Below are positions 22,854 through 32,719 of a stretch of DNA of 64,000 nt, one piece after another (positions within the stretch are counted from its first letter, which is position 1; the number at the start of each line of letters is the position of its first letter). The notes beneath the pieces were generated by a model, which worked only from the letters and a program-made list of their open reading frames with translations, was not told the origin of the DNA and searched no databases. Source of the DNA: Streptomyces jeddahensis (GTDB taxonomy: Bacteria > Actinomycetota > Actinomycetes > Streptomycetales > Streptomycetaceae); NCBI RefSeq assembly GCF_001642995.1, contig NZ_LOHS01000114.1:1-64000 (forward strand), written 5' to 3'. A program made the translations under genes and the position numbers.

Positions 22854-24119
22854 ATGTCGGCAATGAGCAGCAGCAACTGGGACCGCCGCTCGGTACTCCG
22901 GGCCGCCGCCGGCCTCGCCGCCCTCGGCCCCCTGGCCGCATGCGGCAGCAACAACGGCCGCGGTGGCGGGAGCGGTTCGGGCACGAACCTCGTCCAGTAC
23001 TTCCACGCGTACGGCGAGCCGGGCACCGAGCAGGCCATCAAGCGGTATGCGAAGGCCTACAAGGACGCCAACGTGACCACGCAGTGGATCACCAGCGCCG
23101 ACTTCGAGAGCAAGCTCTTCTCGACCCTGCTGACCGACAACGCCCCCGACCTCTTCGAGTTCCACCCGCAGATCCAGATGGTCAGGAGCGGTCAGGTGGC
23201 GGACCTGACCGACATCATCGACCCGGTCAAGGACGACTTCAACCCGGCCGACATCAAGTCGCACACGGTCGACGGGAAGATATACGGCGTCCGGATGATC
23301 GACGACCCGCAGTTCTTCTTCTACCGCAAGTCGATGCTGGAGAAGGCGAACGTCAAGGTGCCGACCACGCTCGACGAGCTGATGGAGGCCGCTGCCAAGC
23401 TCACCACCCCCAAGGTCAAGGGCCTGTACCTCGGCAACGACCTGCACAATGTCATCAACCCGATGATCTGGTCGGCGGGCGCCGACACCCTCGACGACAA
23501 GAACGAGATCGCCTACCACACGGACGGCGTCATCGAGGGCCTCAAGAAGATGCGCAAGCTGTTCACCAGCGGCGACCTTCTCCTCGGCGCACCGACCGAG
23601 TCCTGGGACCCCTCCTCGCTCAACCAGGGCCTGTGCGCCATCCAGTGGTGCGGCATGTGGGCGATGCCGCAGATCCAGGACGCGCTCGGCGACGACTGGG
23701 GGATCTTCCCCTTCCCGAAGACCATCGACTCCGGCAAGCAGTCCGTCTACAACGGCGGCTGGTCGATGTTCGTCAATGCCAAGGGCAAGAACGTCGAGGC
23801 AGCCAAGGAGTACGTGAAGTGGCTGTGGATCGACCAGAAGGAGTACCAGGAGGACTGGGCCACCTCCTACGGGTTCCACATCCCGCCGCGTACCTCGATC
23901 GCCGAGAAGGCCACCAAGCTCAAGTCGGGCAACGCCGCTGAGGGCGTCATGCTCTTCAACGCGTTCGGGCACTTCGACAACATCGGCTGGACCCAGGCCA
24001 TGATCACCGCCCTTGAGGACGTCTTCGCCAACTGCGTCCGCAAGAACATGGACCCGGAGGCCGCCCTCGACAAGGCCGACACGGCAGTCAACCGCGAGCT
24101 CAAGAAGCTGTTCGGATAG
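22854..24119 (+). CDS. ABC sugar importer: solute-binding lipoprotein
   Basis: The 421-residue protein has a twin-arginine-like N-terminus (NWDRRSVLRAAAGL) and a lipobox LAAC, so the mature protein is lipid-anchored outside the membrane. It is a family 1 extracellular sugar-binding protein. Aromatic residues likely to stack on sugars occur in NVINPMIWSAG, QWCGMWAMPQ and GWSMFVN. It begins an operon with two permeases (21-bp gap, then a 4-bp overlap) and the GH2 galactosidase, so the ligand is probably beta-galacto-oligosaccharide from the galactanase. The importer has no own ATPase; Streptomyces sugar importers usually share MsiK. Confidence 0.9.
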   Translation: MSAMSSSNWDRRSVLRAAAGLAALGPLAACGSNNGRGGGSGSGTNLVQYFHAYGEPGTEQAIKRYAKAYKDANVTTQWITSADFESKLFSTLLTDNAPDLFEFHPQIQMVRSGQVADLTDIIDPVKDDFNPADIKSHTVDGKIYGVRMIDDPQFFFYRKSMLEKANVKVPTTLDELMEAAAKLTTPKVKGLYLGNDLHNVINPMIWSAGADTLDDKNEIAYHTDGVIEGLKKMRKLFTSGDLLLGAPTESWDPSSLNQGLCAIQWCGMWAMPQIQDALGDDWGIFPFPKTIDSGKQSVYNGGWSMFVNAKGKNVEAAKEYVKWLWIDQKEYQEDWATSYGFHIPPRTSIAEKATKLKSGNAAEGVMLFNAFGHFDNIGWTQAMITALEDVFANCVRKNMDPEAALDKADTAVNRELKKLFG

Positions 24120-24139
24120 GCCGCGGAACGGACCACGAC

Positions 24140-25105
24140 ATGTCGACGACCACGGCACGCGACCTCGCGCGCCCCGCCCCGGCGAAGGCCTCATCGGCCA
24201 AGCCGCGGCGGGGTCTGCGGGGTAGCGCCACCTTCAACTTCTGGCTCTTCACCGGGCCGTTCCTCATCGGTCTGGCGATCTTCGTCTACGCCCCGATCCT
24301 CTGGAGCCTCTGGCTCAGCTTCTTCGAGGCCCGCTTCACCGTCACGCCCGACAAGTTCGTCGGCTTCGACAACTACACGTACATGCTGACGAACGACGAC
24401 TTCGTCGGCTCGCTCGGCACCTTCACCGTCTTCGCCGCGTTCATTGTGCCCACCACCTGGGCGTTCTCGCTGGGCCTGGCGCTGCTGGTGAACCGTCTGC
24501 GGTTCATGCGGGCGTTCTTCCGTTCGGTCTTCTTCCTGCCGACCGCGTGCAGTTATGTGGCCGCCGCGCTGATCTGGAAGATGTCCATCTTCAGCGGCGT
24601 CCGCTTCGGCCTGATGAACACCGTCCTCGGCTGGTTCGGGATCGAGAACATCGCCTGGCTGGCCGACCCCAACCCGCCCTGGTACTGGCTGGTCATCGTG
24701 AGCGCCCGTCTGTGGCTGCAGTCCGGCTTCTACATGATCCTGTTCATCGCCGCGCTGCAGAACATCCCGGACGAGCTGTACGAGGCCGCCGCCATCGACG
24801 GCGCCAAGCCGGGCTGGCAGACCTTCCGGTACATCACGCTGCCCCAGCTGCGCGCCACGTCCACCGCGGTGGTCCTGCTGCTGCTCATCGCGGCCTACCA
24901 GGCCTTCGACGAGTTCTTCAACCTGCTGTCGAAGACGACATGGGGCCGTCCGCCGCTCGTCGAGCTGTACTACAAGGCCCTGGGCGAGAGCCAGGACTAC
25001 GGCGCCGGCAGCGCGGGAGCGCTCATCCTGACCGTACTGATCTGTGCCGTGACCCTGCTCCAGGGCAAGATCATGGGCTTTGGAAGGGGGGACGAGTCCA
25101 AGTGA
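24140..25105 (+). CDS. ABC sugar importer permease, MalF type
   Basis: The 321-residue protein has six membrane helices. The cytoplasmic EAA loop is DELYEAAAIDGAKPGWQTFR, which docks the ATPase. The first helix is FTGPFLIGLAIFVYAPILW. It pairs with the permease that overlaps its end by 4 bp (GTGA at 25102-25105). The C-terminal GKIMGFGRGDE is polar and cytoplasmic. Confidence 0.9.
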   Translation: MSTTTARDLARPAPAKASSAKPRRGLRGSATFNFWLFTGPFLIGLAIFVYAPILWSLWLSFFEARFTVTPDKFVGFDNYTYMLTNDDFVGSLGTFTVFAAFIVPTTWAFSLGLALLVNRLRFMRAFFRSVFFLPTACSYVAAALIWKMSIFSGVRFGLMNTVLGWFGIENIAWLADPNPPWYWLVIVSARLWLQSGFYMILFIAALQNIPDELYEAAAIDGAKPGWQTFRYITLPQLRATSTAVVLLLLIAAYQAFDEFFNLLSKTTWGRPPLVELYYKALGESQDYGAGSAGALILTVLICAVTLLQGKIMGFGRGDESK

Positions 25106-25998
25106 CAACCACCATGCCCGAGGTGCACAAGTCCGCGCCGACGTCGGACAAGCCCCTCCGTGTCAGGCGCGGTGGCGGCGTGATGAGTTCCACCGGCCTC
25201 TACATAGCCACGGGCGTCGCCGCCCTCCTCTTCCTGGTCCCGTTCTACATTCTCGTCCGCAACGCCCTGTCCACCGACGCCGAGATCACGGGCGAGACCT
25301 GGAAGTTGTTCCCCACGGACATCCAGTGGGGCAACATCAGCGAGCTGTTCAGCGACGAAACGGTCCCCTTCGGCCAGTCCCTGTGGAACTCGGCGGTCGT
25401 GGCCACCCTGCACACCGCCGGCATCCTGCTGGTGTGCTCCCTCGCGGGCTACGGCCTGGCCCGCATCCCCTACAAGCACGCCAACAAGATCTTCTACGCC
25501 GTCCTGGGGACCCTGATGGTCCCGACCGCCGTCACCTTCGTCCCGAGCTTCGTGCTGGTCTCGTCGCTCGGCTGGGTCGACAGCTACCGCGGTCTCATCA
25601 TCCCGGGCCTGTTCAGCGGTTTCACCTGCTTCCTGTTCCGGCAGTACTTCCTCGGCTTCCCGAAGGAGCTGGAGGAGGCGGCGCGGGTGGACGGGCTCGG
25701 GTACTGGGGTGCGTACTGGCGGGTCGTCGTGCCCAACTCGCTGAACTTCTTCGCGGCGATCGCCACGATCACCTTCATCCAAGGCTGGAACTCCTTCCTG
25801 TGGCCGCTGGTGATCGGCCAGGACCCGAGCGCGTGGACCGTGCAGGTGGCGCTGTCCTCGTACATGACCAACCAGACGGTCAACTTCCACCTGATCTTCA
25901 TGGCCACCGCGATTTCCATCCTGCCCCTGGTGTTCGTCTTCCTCTTCCTCCAGCGCTGGCTGGTGCAGGGGATCGCACAGACCGGCATCAAGGGCTGA
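25102..25998 (+). CDS. ABC sugar importer permease, MalG type
   Basis: The 298-residue protein has six helices, with the EAA motif in KELEEAARVDGLGYWGAYWR. Start GTG 25102 overlaps the stop of the MalF-type partner. The first helix comes after a basic stretch (LRVRRGGGV), as usual for MalG. The C-terminus QGIAQTGIKG matches the family's typical (V)xG(L/I)TxGAVKG ending. It is followed 27 bp later by the GH2 gene. Confidence 0.9.
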   Translation: MTTTMPEVHKSAPTSDKPLRVRRGGGVMSSTGLYIATGVAALLFLVPFYILVRNALSTDAEITGETWKLFPTDIQWGNISELFSDETVPFGQSLWNSAVVATLHTAGILLVCSLAGYGLARIPYKHANKIFYAVLGTLMVPTAVTFVPSFVLVSSLGWVDSYRGLIIPGLFSGFTCFLFRQYFLGFPKELEEAARVDGLGYWGAYWRVVVPNSLNFFAAIATITFIQGWNSFLWPLVIGQDPSAWTVQVALSSYMTNQTVNFHLIFMATAISILPLVFVFLFLQRWLVQGIAQTGIKG

Positions 25999-26025
25999 CC
26001 GAGCAACCTACGGAGACCCAGAACC

Positions 26026-28902
26026 ATGTCCTTCCGCACCACCGATTCCACCGACTACATCGAGGATGTGTCGCCCGGCCGCGGCGGTCTGCCGCCGCGC
26101 GCCTGGTACGCCGCGTCGGACGCCGCTTCCCTGTCGCTGAACGGCAGATGGCGGTTCCGGCTGTCCGCCACGGCGGGCGCGGAGGACGAGTCGTTCGCCG
26201 AGCCCGGCTTCGACGCCTCGGGCTGGGACGAGGTCGCCGTGCCGGGCCACTGGGTGCTCCAGGGCGACGGGGCTTTCGGCGCGCCGATCTACACCAACCA
26301 CCTCTACCCCTTCCCGGTCGACCCGCCGTACGTGCCGACCGAGAACCCGACCGGTGACCATCTGCACACCTTCGACCTGCCGGACGACTGGCCGGCGGAC
26401 GGCGACGCCGTGCTGCGCTTCGACGGCGTGGAGTCGTGTGCGCGGGTGTGGCTGAACGGCGAGGACATCGGCGAGTTCAAGGGCAGCCGCCTGCCGCACG
26501 AGTTCGCGGTCGGCCGGCTGCTGAAGCGCACCGGCAACGTGCTGGCGGTGCGCGTCCACCAGTGGTCGTCCGGCTCCTACCTGGAGGACCAGGACCAGTG
26601 GTGGCTGCCCGGCATCTTCCGGGACGTGGCCCTGCTGCACCGCCCCGAGGGCGCGGCGTCGGACTTCTTCGTCCACGCGTCGTACGACCACCGCAGCGGG
26701 GAGGGGACGCTGCGGGTGGACTCCCTCGTGGAGGGCAGGGTCACGGTCCCGGAGCTCGGCATCGACGTGGCCACCGGTGAGCCGCTCACCGTGCCCGTCG
26801 AGCCGTGGACGGCCGAGACGCCGCGGCTTTACGACGGTGTGCTGGCCACGGCGGGTGAGCGGATCCCGCTGCGCATCGGGTTCCGCACGGTCGTCGTCGA
26901 GGACGGCGTGATCAAGGTCAACGGGAAGCGGATCCTGTTCCGGGGCGTGAACCGGCACGAGTTCCACCCGGAGAAGGGCCGGACCGTCGACCTCGACACC
27001 ATGCGCCGGGACCTGGTGCTGATGAAGCAGCACAACATCAACGCCGTCCGCACCAGCCACTACCCGCCCCACCCGGCCTTCCTCGACCTCTGCGACGAGC
27101 TGGGCCTGTGGGTCATCGACGAGTGCGACCTGGAGACCCACGGCTTCGTCGAGCAGGCCTGGCGCGACAACCCGGTCGACGACGACCGCTGGACCCCCGC
27201 GCTCCTCGACCGCGCCGCCCGCATGGTCGAGCGCGACAAGAACCACCCGTCGGTGGTCATCTGGTCGCTGGGCAACGAGGCGGGCACCGGCCGCGGCCTG
27301 ACCGCGATGGCCGAGTGGATCCACGACCGCGACCCGGACCGCCTCGTGCATTACGAGGGCGACATCAACTGCCGCGACACGGACATGTACTCACGCATGT
27401 ACGCGTCCCACGCCGAGGTCGAGCAGATCGGCCGCGGCCTGGACGGCGGAACCCACAAGCGCCGGGACCTGCCCTTCATCCTCTGCGAGTACGCGCACGC
27501 GATGGGCAACGGCCCGGGCGGGCTCAGCGACTACCAGCGGCTGTTCGAGAAGTACGAGCGCAACCAGGGCGGCTTCGTCTGGGAGTGGATCGACCACGGC
27601 ATCAAGCACGCCGAGCTCGGCTACGCATACGGCGGCGACTTCGGCGAGGAGCTGCACGACGGCAACTTCGTCTGCGACGGGCTGATCTTCCCGGACCGTA
27701 CGCCGTCGCCGGGCCTGGTCGAGTACAAGAAGGTGATCGAGCCCGTCCGTATCGAGGGCGACGGCCCCGCGGGCACGGTGCGGATCACCAACGGTCACGA
27801 CTTCGCGGACCTGTCGCACCTCGCGTTCGAGTGGTCGTACCAGGTGGACGGCGAGACGGTGGAGGCCGGATCGCTGGCCGTGCCGGGCCTGGCCGCGGGC
27901 GAGTCCGCCGAGGTCAAGCTGCCGGAGCCGCCCGCCGACAGCCGCGGCGCCGAGACGGGATGGACGGTGCGGGCGCTGCTGGCGGAGGACACCGCGTGGG
28001 CCACGAAGGGCCACGAGGTCGCGTGGGCGCAGCTGCCCGTCACCGAGCGCGCGCCGGTGCCGGTGGCAGCCGGTGAGCAGCCGACTTCACGTGACCGGCT
28101 GATCCACCTCGGCCCGGCGTCCTTCGACGCCCGCACCGGCGAGCTGCGGACGGTCGGTGCGGTGGATGTCACCGGCCTGCGCCTGGACGTGTGGCGCGCC
28201 ACCACCGACAACGACAACGGCGCGAGCTGGCAGGACGACATCCGTTACGGCCTGCTGTGGCAGAAGCTGGGCCTGCACCGGATGCGGCACCGCATCGACG
28301 CCGTCGAGCTGGGTGACGACGCGCTGACCGTGCGGACCCGGGTCGCGCCCGCGGCCTGGGAGCTGGGCCTGCGCACGGTGTACCGCTGGACCGCCGACGG
28401 CAGCCGGCTGCGGCTCACCGTGTCGGTCACGCCCGACGGCGAGTGGAAGGTGCCGCTGCCCCGTCTCGGGATCCGCTTCGGGCTGCCGTCGTCCGCGGAT
28501 CACGTGAAGTGGTTCGGCGGCGGCCCCGGCGAGGCGTACCCGGACACGCGGGCCGCCTCCAGGCTCGGCCGCTGGCAGTCGTCCATCGACGACCTGCAGA
28601 CCCCGTACGTCCGCCCGCAGGAGAACGGCGCGCGCGCCGACGTCCGCTGGGCGGAGATCGGCGGTCTGCGGATCGAGGGCGACCCGGAGTTCTGGTTCAC
28701 GGCCCGCCGCTGGACCACCGAGCAGCTCGACGCGGCCGAGCACCGGACGGACCTGGTGCCGGGCGACACGGTCTGGGTCAACCTCGACAACGGCCAGGGC
28801 GGCATCGGCTCCCAGTCGTGCGGTCCGGGCCCCCTGCCGCAGTACCTGCTGGGCGCCGAACCCGCCGAGTTCTCCTTCACCTTCACGGAGATCAATGAGT
28901 AG
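26026..28902 (+). CDS. GH2 beta-galactosidase (LacZ type), cytoplasmic
   Basis: The 958-residue protein has no signal peptide. Its domains are an N-terminal jelly roll (about 40-215, with FGAPIYTNHLYPFPVDPPYV), an Ig-like domain, a barrel (about 295-590) with acid/base Glu418 in WSLGNEAG and nucleophile Glu488 in ILCEYAHAMGN, and a C-terminal small-chain beta-sandwich with DNDNGASW and WFGGGPGE. It hydrolyses terminal beta-galactosides, here probably beta-1,6-galacto-oligosaccharides brought in by the adjacent importer. The last codons overlap the MFS gene start by 8 bp. Full length for the family. Confidence 0.9.
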   Translation: MSFRTTDSTDYIEDVSPGRGGLPPRAWYAASDAASLSLNGRWRFRLSATAGAEDESFAEPGFDASGWDEVAVPGHWVLQGDGAFGAPIYTNHLYPFPVDPPYVPTENPTGDHLHTFDLPDDWPADGDAVLRFDGVESCARVWLNGEDIGEFKGSRLPHEFAVGRLLKRTGNVLAVRVHQWSSGSYLEDQDQWWLPGIFRDVALLHRPEGAASDFFVHASYDHRSGEGTLRVDSLVEGRVTVPELGIDVATGEPLTVPVEPWTAETPRLYDGVLATAGERIPLRIGFRTVVVEDGVIKVNGKRILFRGVNRHEFHPEKGRTVDLDTMRRDLVLMKQHNINAVRTSHYPPHPAFLDLCDELGLWVIDECDLETHGFVEQAWRDNPVDDDRWTPALLDRAARMVERDKNHPSVVIWSLGNEAGTGRGLTAMAEWIHDRDPDRLVHYEGDINCRDTDMYSRMYASHAEVEQIGRGLDGGTHKRRDLPFILCEYAHAMGNGPGGLSDYQRLFEKYERNQGGFVWEWIDHGIKHAELGYAYGGDFGEELHDGNFVCDGLIFPDRTPSPGLVEYKKVIEPVRIEGDGPAGTVRITNGHDFADLSHLAFEWSYQVDGETVEAGSLAVPGLAAGESAEVKLPEPPADSRGAETGWTVRALLAEDTAWATKGHEVAWAQLPVTERAPVPVAAGEQPTSRDRLIHLGPASFDARTGELRTVGAVDVTGLRLDVWRATTDNDNGASWQDDIRYGLLWQKLGLHRMRHRIDAVELGDDALTVRTRVAPAAWELGLRTVYRWTADGSRLRLTVSVTPDGEWKVPLPRLGIRFGLPSSADHVKWFGGGPGEAYPDTRAASRLGRWQSSIDDLQTPYVRPQENGARADVRWAEIGGLRIEGDPEFWFTARRWTTEQLDAAEHRTDLVPGDTVWVNLDNGQGGIGSQSCGPGPLPQYLLGAEPAEFSFTFTEINE

Positions 28903-30070
28903 CACTCTCACGCAGTCCGCGGCCGGACGGCTCTTCAGCCGTCCGGCCGCGGCCGCGTCCTGCGTCGGATTCGTCCTCATCGGCATGCTCCAGGCGCTCT
29001 ACGGTCCGGCGGTGCCGGGCCTGCGCGAGGAGTACGCCCTGTCCCCCTCAGGAGCCGGACTCGGCCTCAGCCTGCACTTCACGGGCGGCGTCGCCGGCGT
29101 CCTGGCGTTCAACGCGATCCACTCCCGGATCAGCAACCGGGCGCTCCTTGCGGCCAGTTACGCCCTGATGGCCGTGGGCGCCGCGGGCTTCGCGCTCGCC
29201 CCGAACTGGCCGCTCGCCCTCGCCGCCGCCTTCCTCGGCGGCCTCGGCTTCGGCGGCATCGACTACGGCCTCAACCAGCTGTTCGCGGTCGGCTTCGGCG
29301 ACCGCTCGACGGCGATGCTCAACATCCTCAACGCGCACTTCGGCATCGGCGCGGTGCTCGGCCCGGCGCTGATCGCGTGGACGGGCCCGGACGGTTACGC
29401 GTACGCCTTCGGGGCCTGTGCCGTGCTGTCGGGAGTGCTGATCCTGTGCACGGGTGGTGTGGGCACCGAAGCTCCGAGCCCGAGCCCTGACAAGTCGTCA
29501 GCAGCTCCGGCGAACTCGCTCGGCATCTCCCGGATCCTCGTCGGCTTCCTCGCCCTCTACATCCTCAACGTCGCCGTCGAGGCGGGCGTCGGCGGCTGGG
29601 AGCCCACCCATCTGGAGACCGTCGGCTACTCGTCCGCGGTCGCGGCGTCGGCCACCTCCGTGTACTGGCTGATGATGACCGTCGGCCGCTTCCTCGTCGT
29701 ACCCATCACGCTGCGGTACTCGCCGGAGCGCATCCTCACCGTCTGCGCGGCCGGCATGACCGCGTGCCTGCTGCTGGCGCTGATACCGGGCGCGGCGCCG
29801 GTGGCGTACGCGGGCGTGGGGCTCTTCATCGCACCTGTGTTCCCGACGGGCCTGCCCTGGCTGAACCGGGCGCTGCCCGAGGCGAAAAGGGCAGGCGCCT
29901 GGGTGATAGCCGCCTCTATGATCGGCGGCGTTGCGGCCCCGCCGCTGCTGGGCGTCGGCATCGAGGCGTCCGGCATCCGCGCTGTGCCATGGCTGCTTAC
30001 GGTCCTGTCGGCCGCGTCGCTGCTTGCGACCGTATGGCTGATCAGGCTCACGAGGAGGTCGGCCGCATGA
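28895..30070 (+). CDS. MFS transporter in the galactan operon
   Basis: The 391-residue protein has about 12 helices, a mid-protein Pro/Ser/Lys linker (GTEAPSPSPDKSSAAPANS) and GVGGWEPTHL after the linker, as in FucP/sugar-type and related MFS proteins. It starts inside the end of the GH2 gene (8-bp overlap) and its stop overlaps the ABC ATPase start by 4 bp (ATGA), so it is translated with both. Likely role: uptake of a sugar released by the GH2 pathway or efflux of surplus sugar. The direction cannot be read from the sequence. Confidence 0.85.
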   Translation: MSSTLTQSAAGRLFSRPAAAASCVGFVLIGMLQALYGPAVPGLREEYALSPSGAGLGLSLHFTGGVAGVLAFNAIHSRISNRALLAASYALMAVGAAGFALAPNWPLALAAAFLGGLGFGGIDYGLNQLFAVGFGDRSTAMLNILNAHFGIGAVLGPALIAWTGPDGYAYAFGACAVLSGVLILCTGGVGTEAPSPSPDKSSAAPANSLGISRILVGFLALYILNVAVEAGVGGWEPTHLETVGYSSAVAASATSVYWLMMTVGRFLVVPITLRYSPERILTVCAAGMTACLLLALIPGAAPVAYAGVGLFIAPVFPTGLPWLNRALPEAKRAGAWVIAASMIGGVAAPPLLGVGIEASGIRAVPWLLTVLSAASLLATVWLIRLTRRSAA

Positions 30071-31110
30071 GCGGCAGTATCGAGGTCCGTGGCCTGTCCC
30101 GGACCTTCCACACCACCGTCCGCCGCCCCGGATTCGCGGGCGCCCTCAAGTCCCTGGTGAACCCGGAGCGGGTCGCGAAGGAAGCCGTCGTGGACGTCAC
30201 CTTCGACGTGGCGCCCGGCGAACTGCTCGCCCTGCTCGGCCCGAACGGCGCGGGCAAGTCCACCACCATCAAGATGCTCACCGGCATCCTCACGCCCACG
30301 GCCGGCGAGGCGCGCGTCGCCGGCGTGGTCCCGTACGAGGAGCGCGAGCGCAACGCCCGCAACATCGGCGCGGTGTTCGGGCAGCGCACCCAGCTGTGGT
30401 GGGACCTGCCGGTCCGCGAGTCCTTCGCGATCCTGCGCGACATCTACGAGGTGCCGGAGCGCGAACACCGCGCCCGGCTCGGCGAGTTCGACGAGTTGCT
30501 CGACCTGTCGTCGTTCTGGGACACGCGCGTACGGCACCTCTCGCTCGGCCAGCGCGTGCGCTGCGACCTGGCCGCCGCGCTGCTGCACGACCCGCCCGTG
30601 GTGTTCCTCGACGAGCCGACCATCGGCATGGACGTGGTGGTCAAGGAGCAGGTGCGCGAGTTCCTCAGGCACCAGGTGGAGGAGCGCGGCCGGACGGTGC
30701 TGCTGACCACCCACGACATGACGGAGGTCGAGCGGCTCGCCGAGCGGGTCGTACTGATCAACCACGGGCGTCTCGTGCTGGACGGCTCCCTGGACGAGAT
30801 CCGCCGGAAGTTCGGCTCGACCTGGCAGGTGCGGGCCACGCTCGCCGACCCGCACGCGCGCGTGGAGCCCCTTCCGGGCATCGCGCTGCTGCGGCACGAC
30901 GGCCTGAAGGTGGTGTTCGGCCCGGCCGAGGCCGACGCCCCGACCGTGCACCAGGCGCTGAAGGCGGTCATCGAGCGGTACGAGGTGACGGACATCGCCA
31001 TAGACGAGGCGGACCTCGAGGACGTGATGCGCGCCGCGTATGTCCAGGCGGAAGCCGTCTCGAGAGCCCACGCGGAAGTCCCTTCGGGAGCCCGGGCGGA
31101 AGGGGTCTGA
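30067..31110 (+). CDS. ABC exporter ATPase (ABC-2 type)
   Basis: The 347-residue protein has a full nucleotide-binding domain: Walker A GPNGAGKSTT, Q-loop GAVFGQRTQLWW, signature LSLGQRVRCDL, Walker B VVFLDEPT and the H-loop LLTTHDM. The N-terminal FHTTVRRPGFAGALKSL insertion and the two permeases that follow match the conserved trio of ABC-2 exporters with DUF990-type permeases. It is not an MsiK-like sugar-importer ATPase. The start ATG (30067) overlaps the MFS stop. Substrate unknown. Confidence 0.88.
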   Translation: MSGSIEVRGLSRTFHTTVRRPGFAGALKSLVNPERVAKEAVVDVTFDVAPGELLALLGPNGAGKSTTIKMLTGILTPTAGEARVAGVVPYEERERNARNIGAVFGQRTQLWWDLPVRESFAILRDIYEVPEREHRARLGEFDELLDLSSFWDTRVRHLSLGQRVRCDLAAALLHDPPVVFLDEPTIGMDVVVKEQVREFLRHQVEERGRTVLLTTHDMTEVERLAERVVLINHGRLVLDGSLDEIRRKFGSTWQVRATLADPHARVEPLPGIALLRHDGLKVVFGPAEADAPTVHQALKAVIERYEVTDIAIDEADLEDVMRAAYVQAEAVSRAHAEVPSGARAEGV

Positions 31111-31111
31111 C

Positions 31112-31915
31112 ATGGCCGCCGTCCACGCCTGGCGCGCCGCCCGCGTCACCCCGCTCGGTGAGCTGCACACCCCGCCCCGCATGACCGCCGCCCTGCTCCG
31201 GCTGACCGTTCAGGTGGTGCTGGTGGCGTCCCTGTGGAACGGCCTGTACGCACAGACCGGCACCACCGCCGGACTCGACCGCGACCAGGCCGTCACCTAC
31301 GCCGTGCTGGCCGTACTCGCGTCCCGGCTGCGGGAACTGGACCAGTACGCGGGCCGGGACACGGTCCTCCAGCACATGCACTTCGGCACGATCGTCTACT
31401 GGTACCTGCGGCCGCTGGCACCGCAGCGCTACTACGCCCTGCGCGCCCTGGGCGAGCAGCTGTACGGACTGGCCTGGGCGCTCGCGGGATACGCGGTCTG
31501 TCTGGCCGTCGGAGTGGTGCGACCGCCCGAGTCGGCCGCCGTGGCCGGGGTGTTCGCGCTGAGCATGCTGCTCGGCCAGTGGGTCCTGTACTACGTCATG
31601 CTCGTCATCGACCAGCTGTGCTTCTGGACGCTCCGCAACGGCGCCGCGATGCTGATCCTGATCTTCGCGCAGAACCTGCTGTCCGGGGTGTACGCGCCGC
31701 TGTGGTTCTTCCCGGACTGGTTCATCACGCTGAGCGGCTTCCTGCCCTTCCAGGCGACACTGAGCGTGCCCCTGTCGCTGTACGTGGGCCGCATCCCCCT
31801 GTCGGAAGCGGGCGCCCAACTCGCCGTACAGGCCGCCTGGGTGGTGGTGCTCGCCCTGTTCACCCGGCTGCTGTGGCGGCGCGCCGCCCGGCGCGTGATC
31901 TCGCAAGGAGGCTGA
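31112..31915 (+). CDS. ABC-2 type exporter permease, first subunit
   Basis: The 267-residue protein has six predicted helices. The long first amphipathic part (AVHAWRAARVTPLGELHTP) is followed by membrane spans and the central FGTIVYWYLRPL loop. It lies 1 bp after the ATPase stop and 3 bp before the second permease. By operon logic the pair forms the membrane channel of the exporter. Confidence 0.8.
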   Translation: MAAVHAWRAARVTPLGELHTPPRMTAALLRLTVQVVLVASLWNGLYAQTGTTAGLDRDQAVTYAVLAVLASRLRELDQYAGRDTVLQHMHFGTIVYWYLRPLAPQRYYALRALGEQLYGLAWALAGYAVCLAVGVVRPPESAAVAGVFALSMLLGQWVLYYVMLVIDQLCFWTLRNGAAMLILIFAQNLLSGVYAPLWFFPDWFITLSGFLPFQATLSVPLSLYVGRIPLSEAGAQLAVQAAWVVVLALFTRLLWRRAARRVISQGG

Positions 31916-31918
31916 CCC

Positions 31919-32719
31919 TTGAACGCGGTCCGCATCGCCTGGCGCATCACGCGCCTCAACTTCCGCGCGCAGCTGGAGTACCGCTCCGAGTTCCTGATGA
32001 TGATCGCGATCGGCGCGGTCTGGCAGGTATCGGTGATCGTCTTCGCGACCGTGCTGCTCACCCGGTTCACCGGGATGGGCGGCTGGGACAGCTCGGACGT
32101 CCTGCTGATCCCGGCGACACGGATGCTCGCACACGGTCTGTTCGTGCTGTTCCTGGGCCGGGTGCACGGCCTGGGCCGGCACATCCAGGAGGGCGTGATC
32201 GACACGTATCTGGTCCGCCCGATGCCGGTGTACCGCCAGCTCCAGCTGGCCTACTTCCCCACCAATGCGATCGGCGACCTGACGGTGGCGGCGGGCCTCA
32301 TGGTGGGCGCGCTGTCCCGCAGCAACCTGGACTGGACGGCGGGCCGGGTCACGTATCTCGTCGTGTGCGTGCTCGGCGGGATGCTCCTGGAGGCGGCCCT
32401 GTTCACGGTGGTGGCCTGCGCGTCGCTGCGCTTCCCGGCCGCCGACTACTGGGGCCGCTGGCTGGAGGAGCTGCTCGGCACCTTCGGCAGCTATCCGCTG
32501 AACGTGCTGCCGAGGGCTGTCGGCGGTTTCCTGACGTTCGGTCTGCCGCTCGCGTTCGTCGCGTACTTTCCGGCCGCCGTGCTGACGGGCCACGGCGACG
32601 ACACGGGTGTGCCGTACTGGCTGGCCGCCGCCTCACCGCTGCTGGGAGCGGCCGCGTTTCTGGCGTCCCGGCTGCTGTGGAGGTGGAGTCTGCGGCACTA
32701 CACGGGGGTCAACGGATGA
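31919..32719 (+). CDS. ABC-2 type exporter permease, second subunit
   Basis: The 266-residue protein has six helices and begins at TTG (MNAVRIAWRITRLNFRAQLE, typical of these permeases: a short amphipathic segment entering helix 1). The loop GVIDTYLVRPMPVYRQL is the family's coupling-type loop with an (L)RP(M)P motif. The stop overlaps the next MFS start by 4 bp (ATGA). It works with the upstream permease and ATPase. Confidence 0.8.
   Translation: MNAVRIAWRITRLNFRAQLEYRSEFLMMIAIGAVWQVSVIVFATVLLTRFTGMGGWDSSDVLLIPATRMLAHGLFVLFLGRVHGLGRHIQEGVIDTYLVRPMPVYRQLQLAYFPTNAIGDLTVAAGLMVGALSRSNLDWTAGRVTYLVVCVLGGMLLEAALFTVVACASLRFPAADYWGRWLEELLGTFGSYPLNVLPRAVGGFLTFGLPLAFVAYFPAAVLTGHGDDTGVPYWLAAASPLLGAAAFLASRLLWRWSLRHYTGVNG

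Noticed and set aside
30067..31110. ATPase as the missing MsiK-type partner of the sugar importer
   Set aside because: Its motifs and neighbouring DUF990-type permeases mark an ABC-2 exporter ATPase; the importer lacks its own ATPase, as is normal in Streptomyces.
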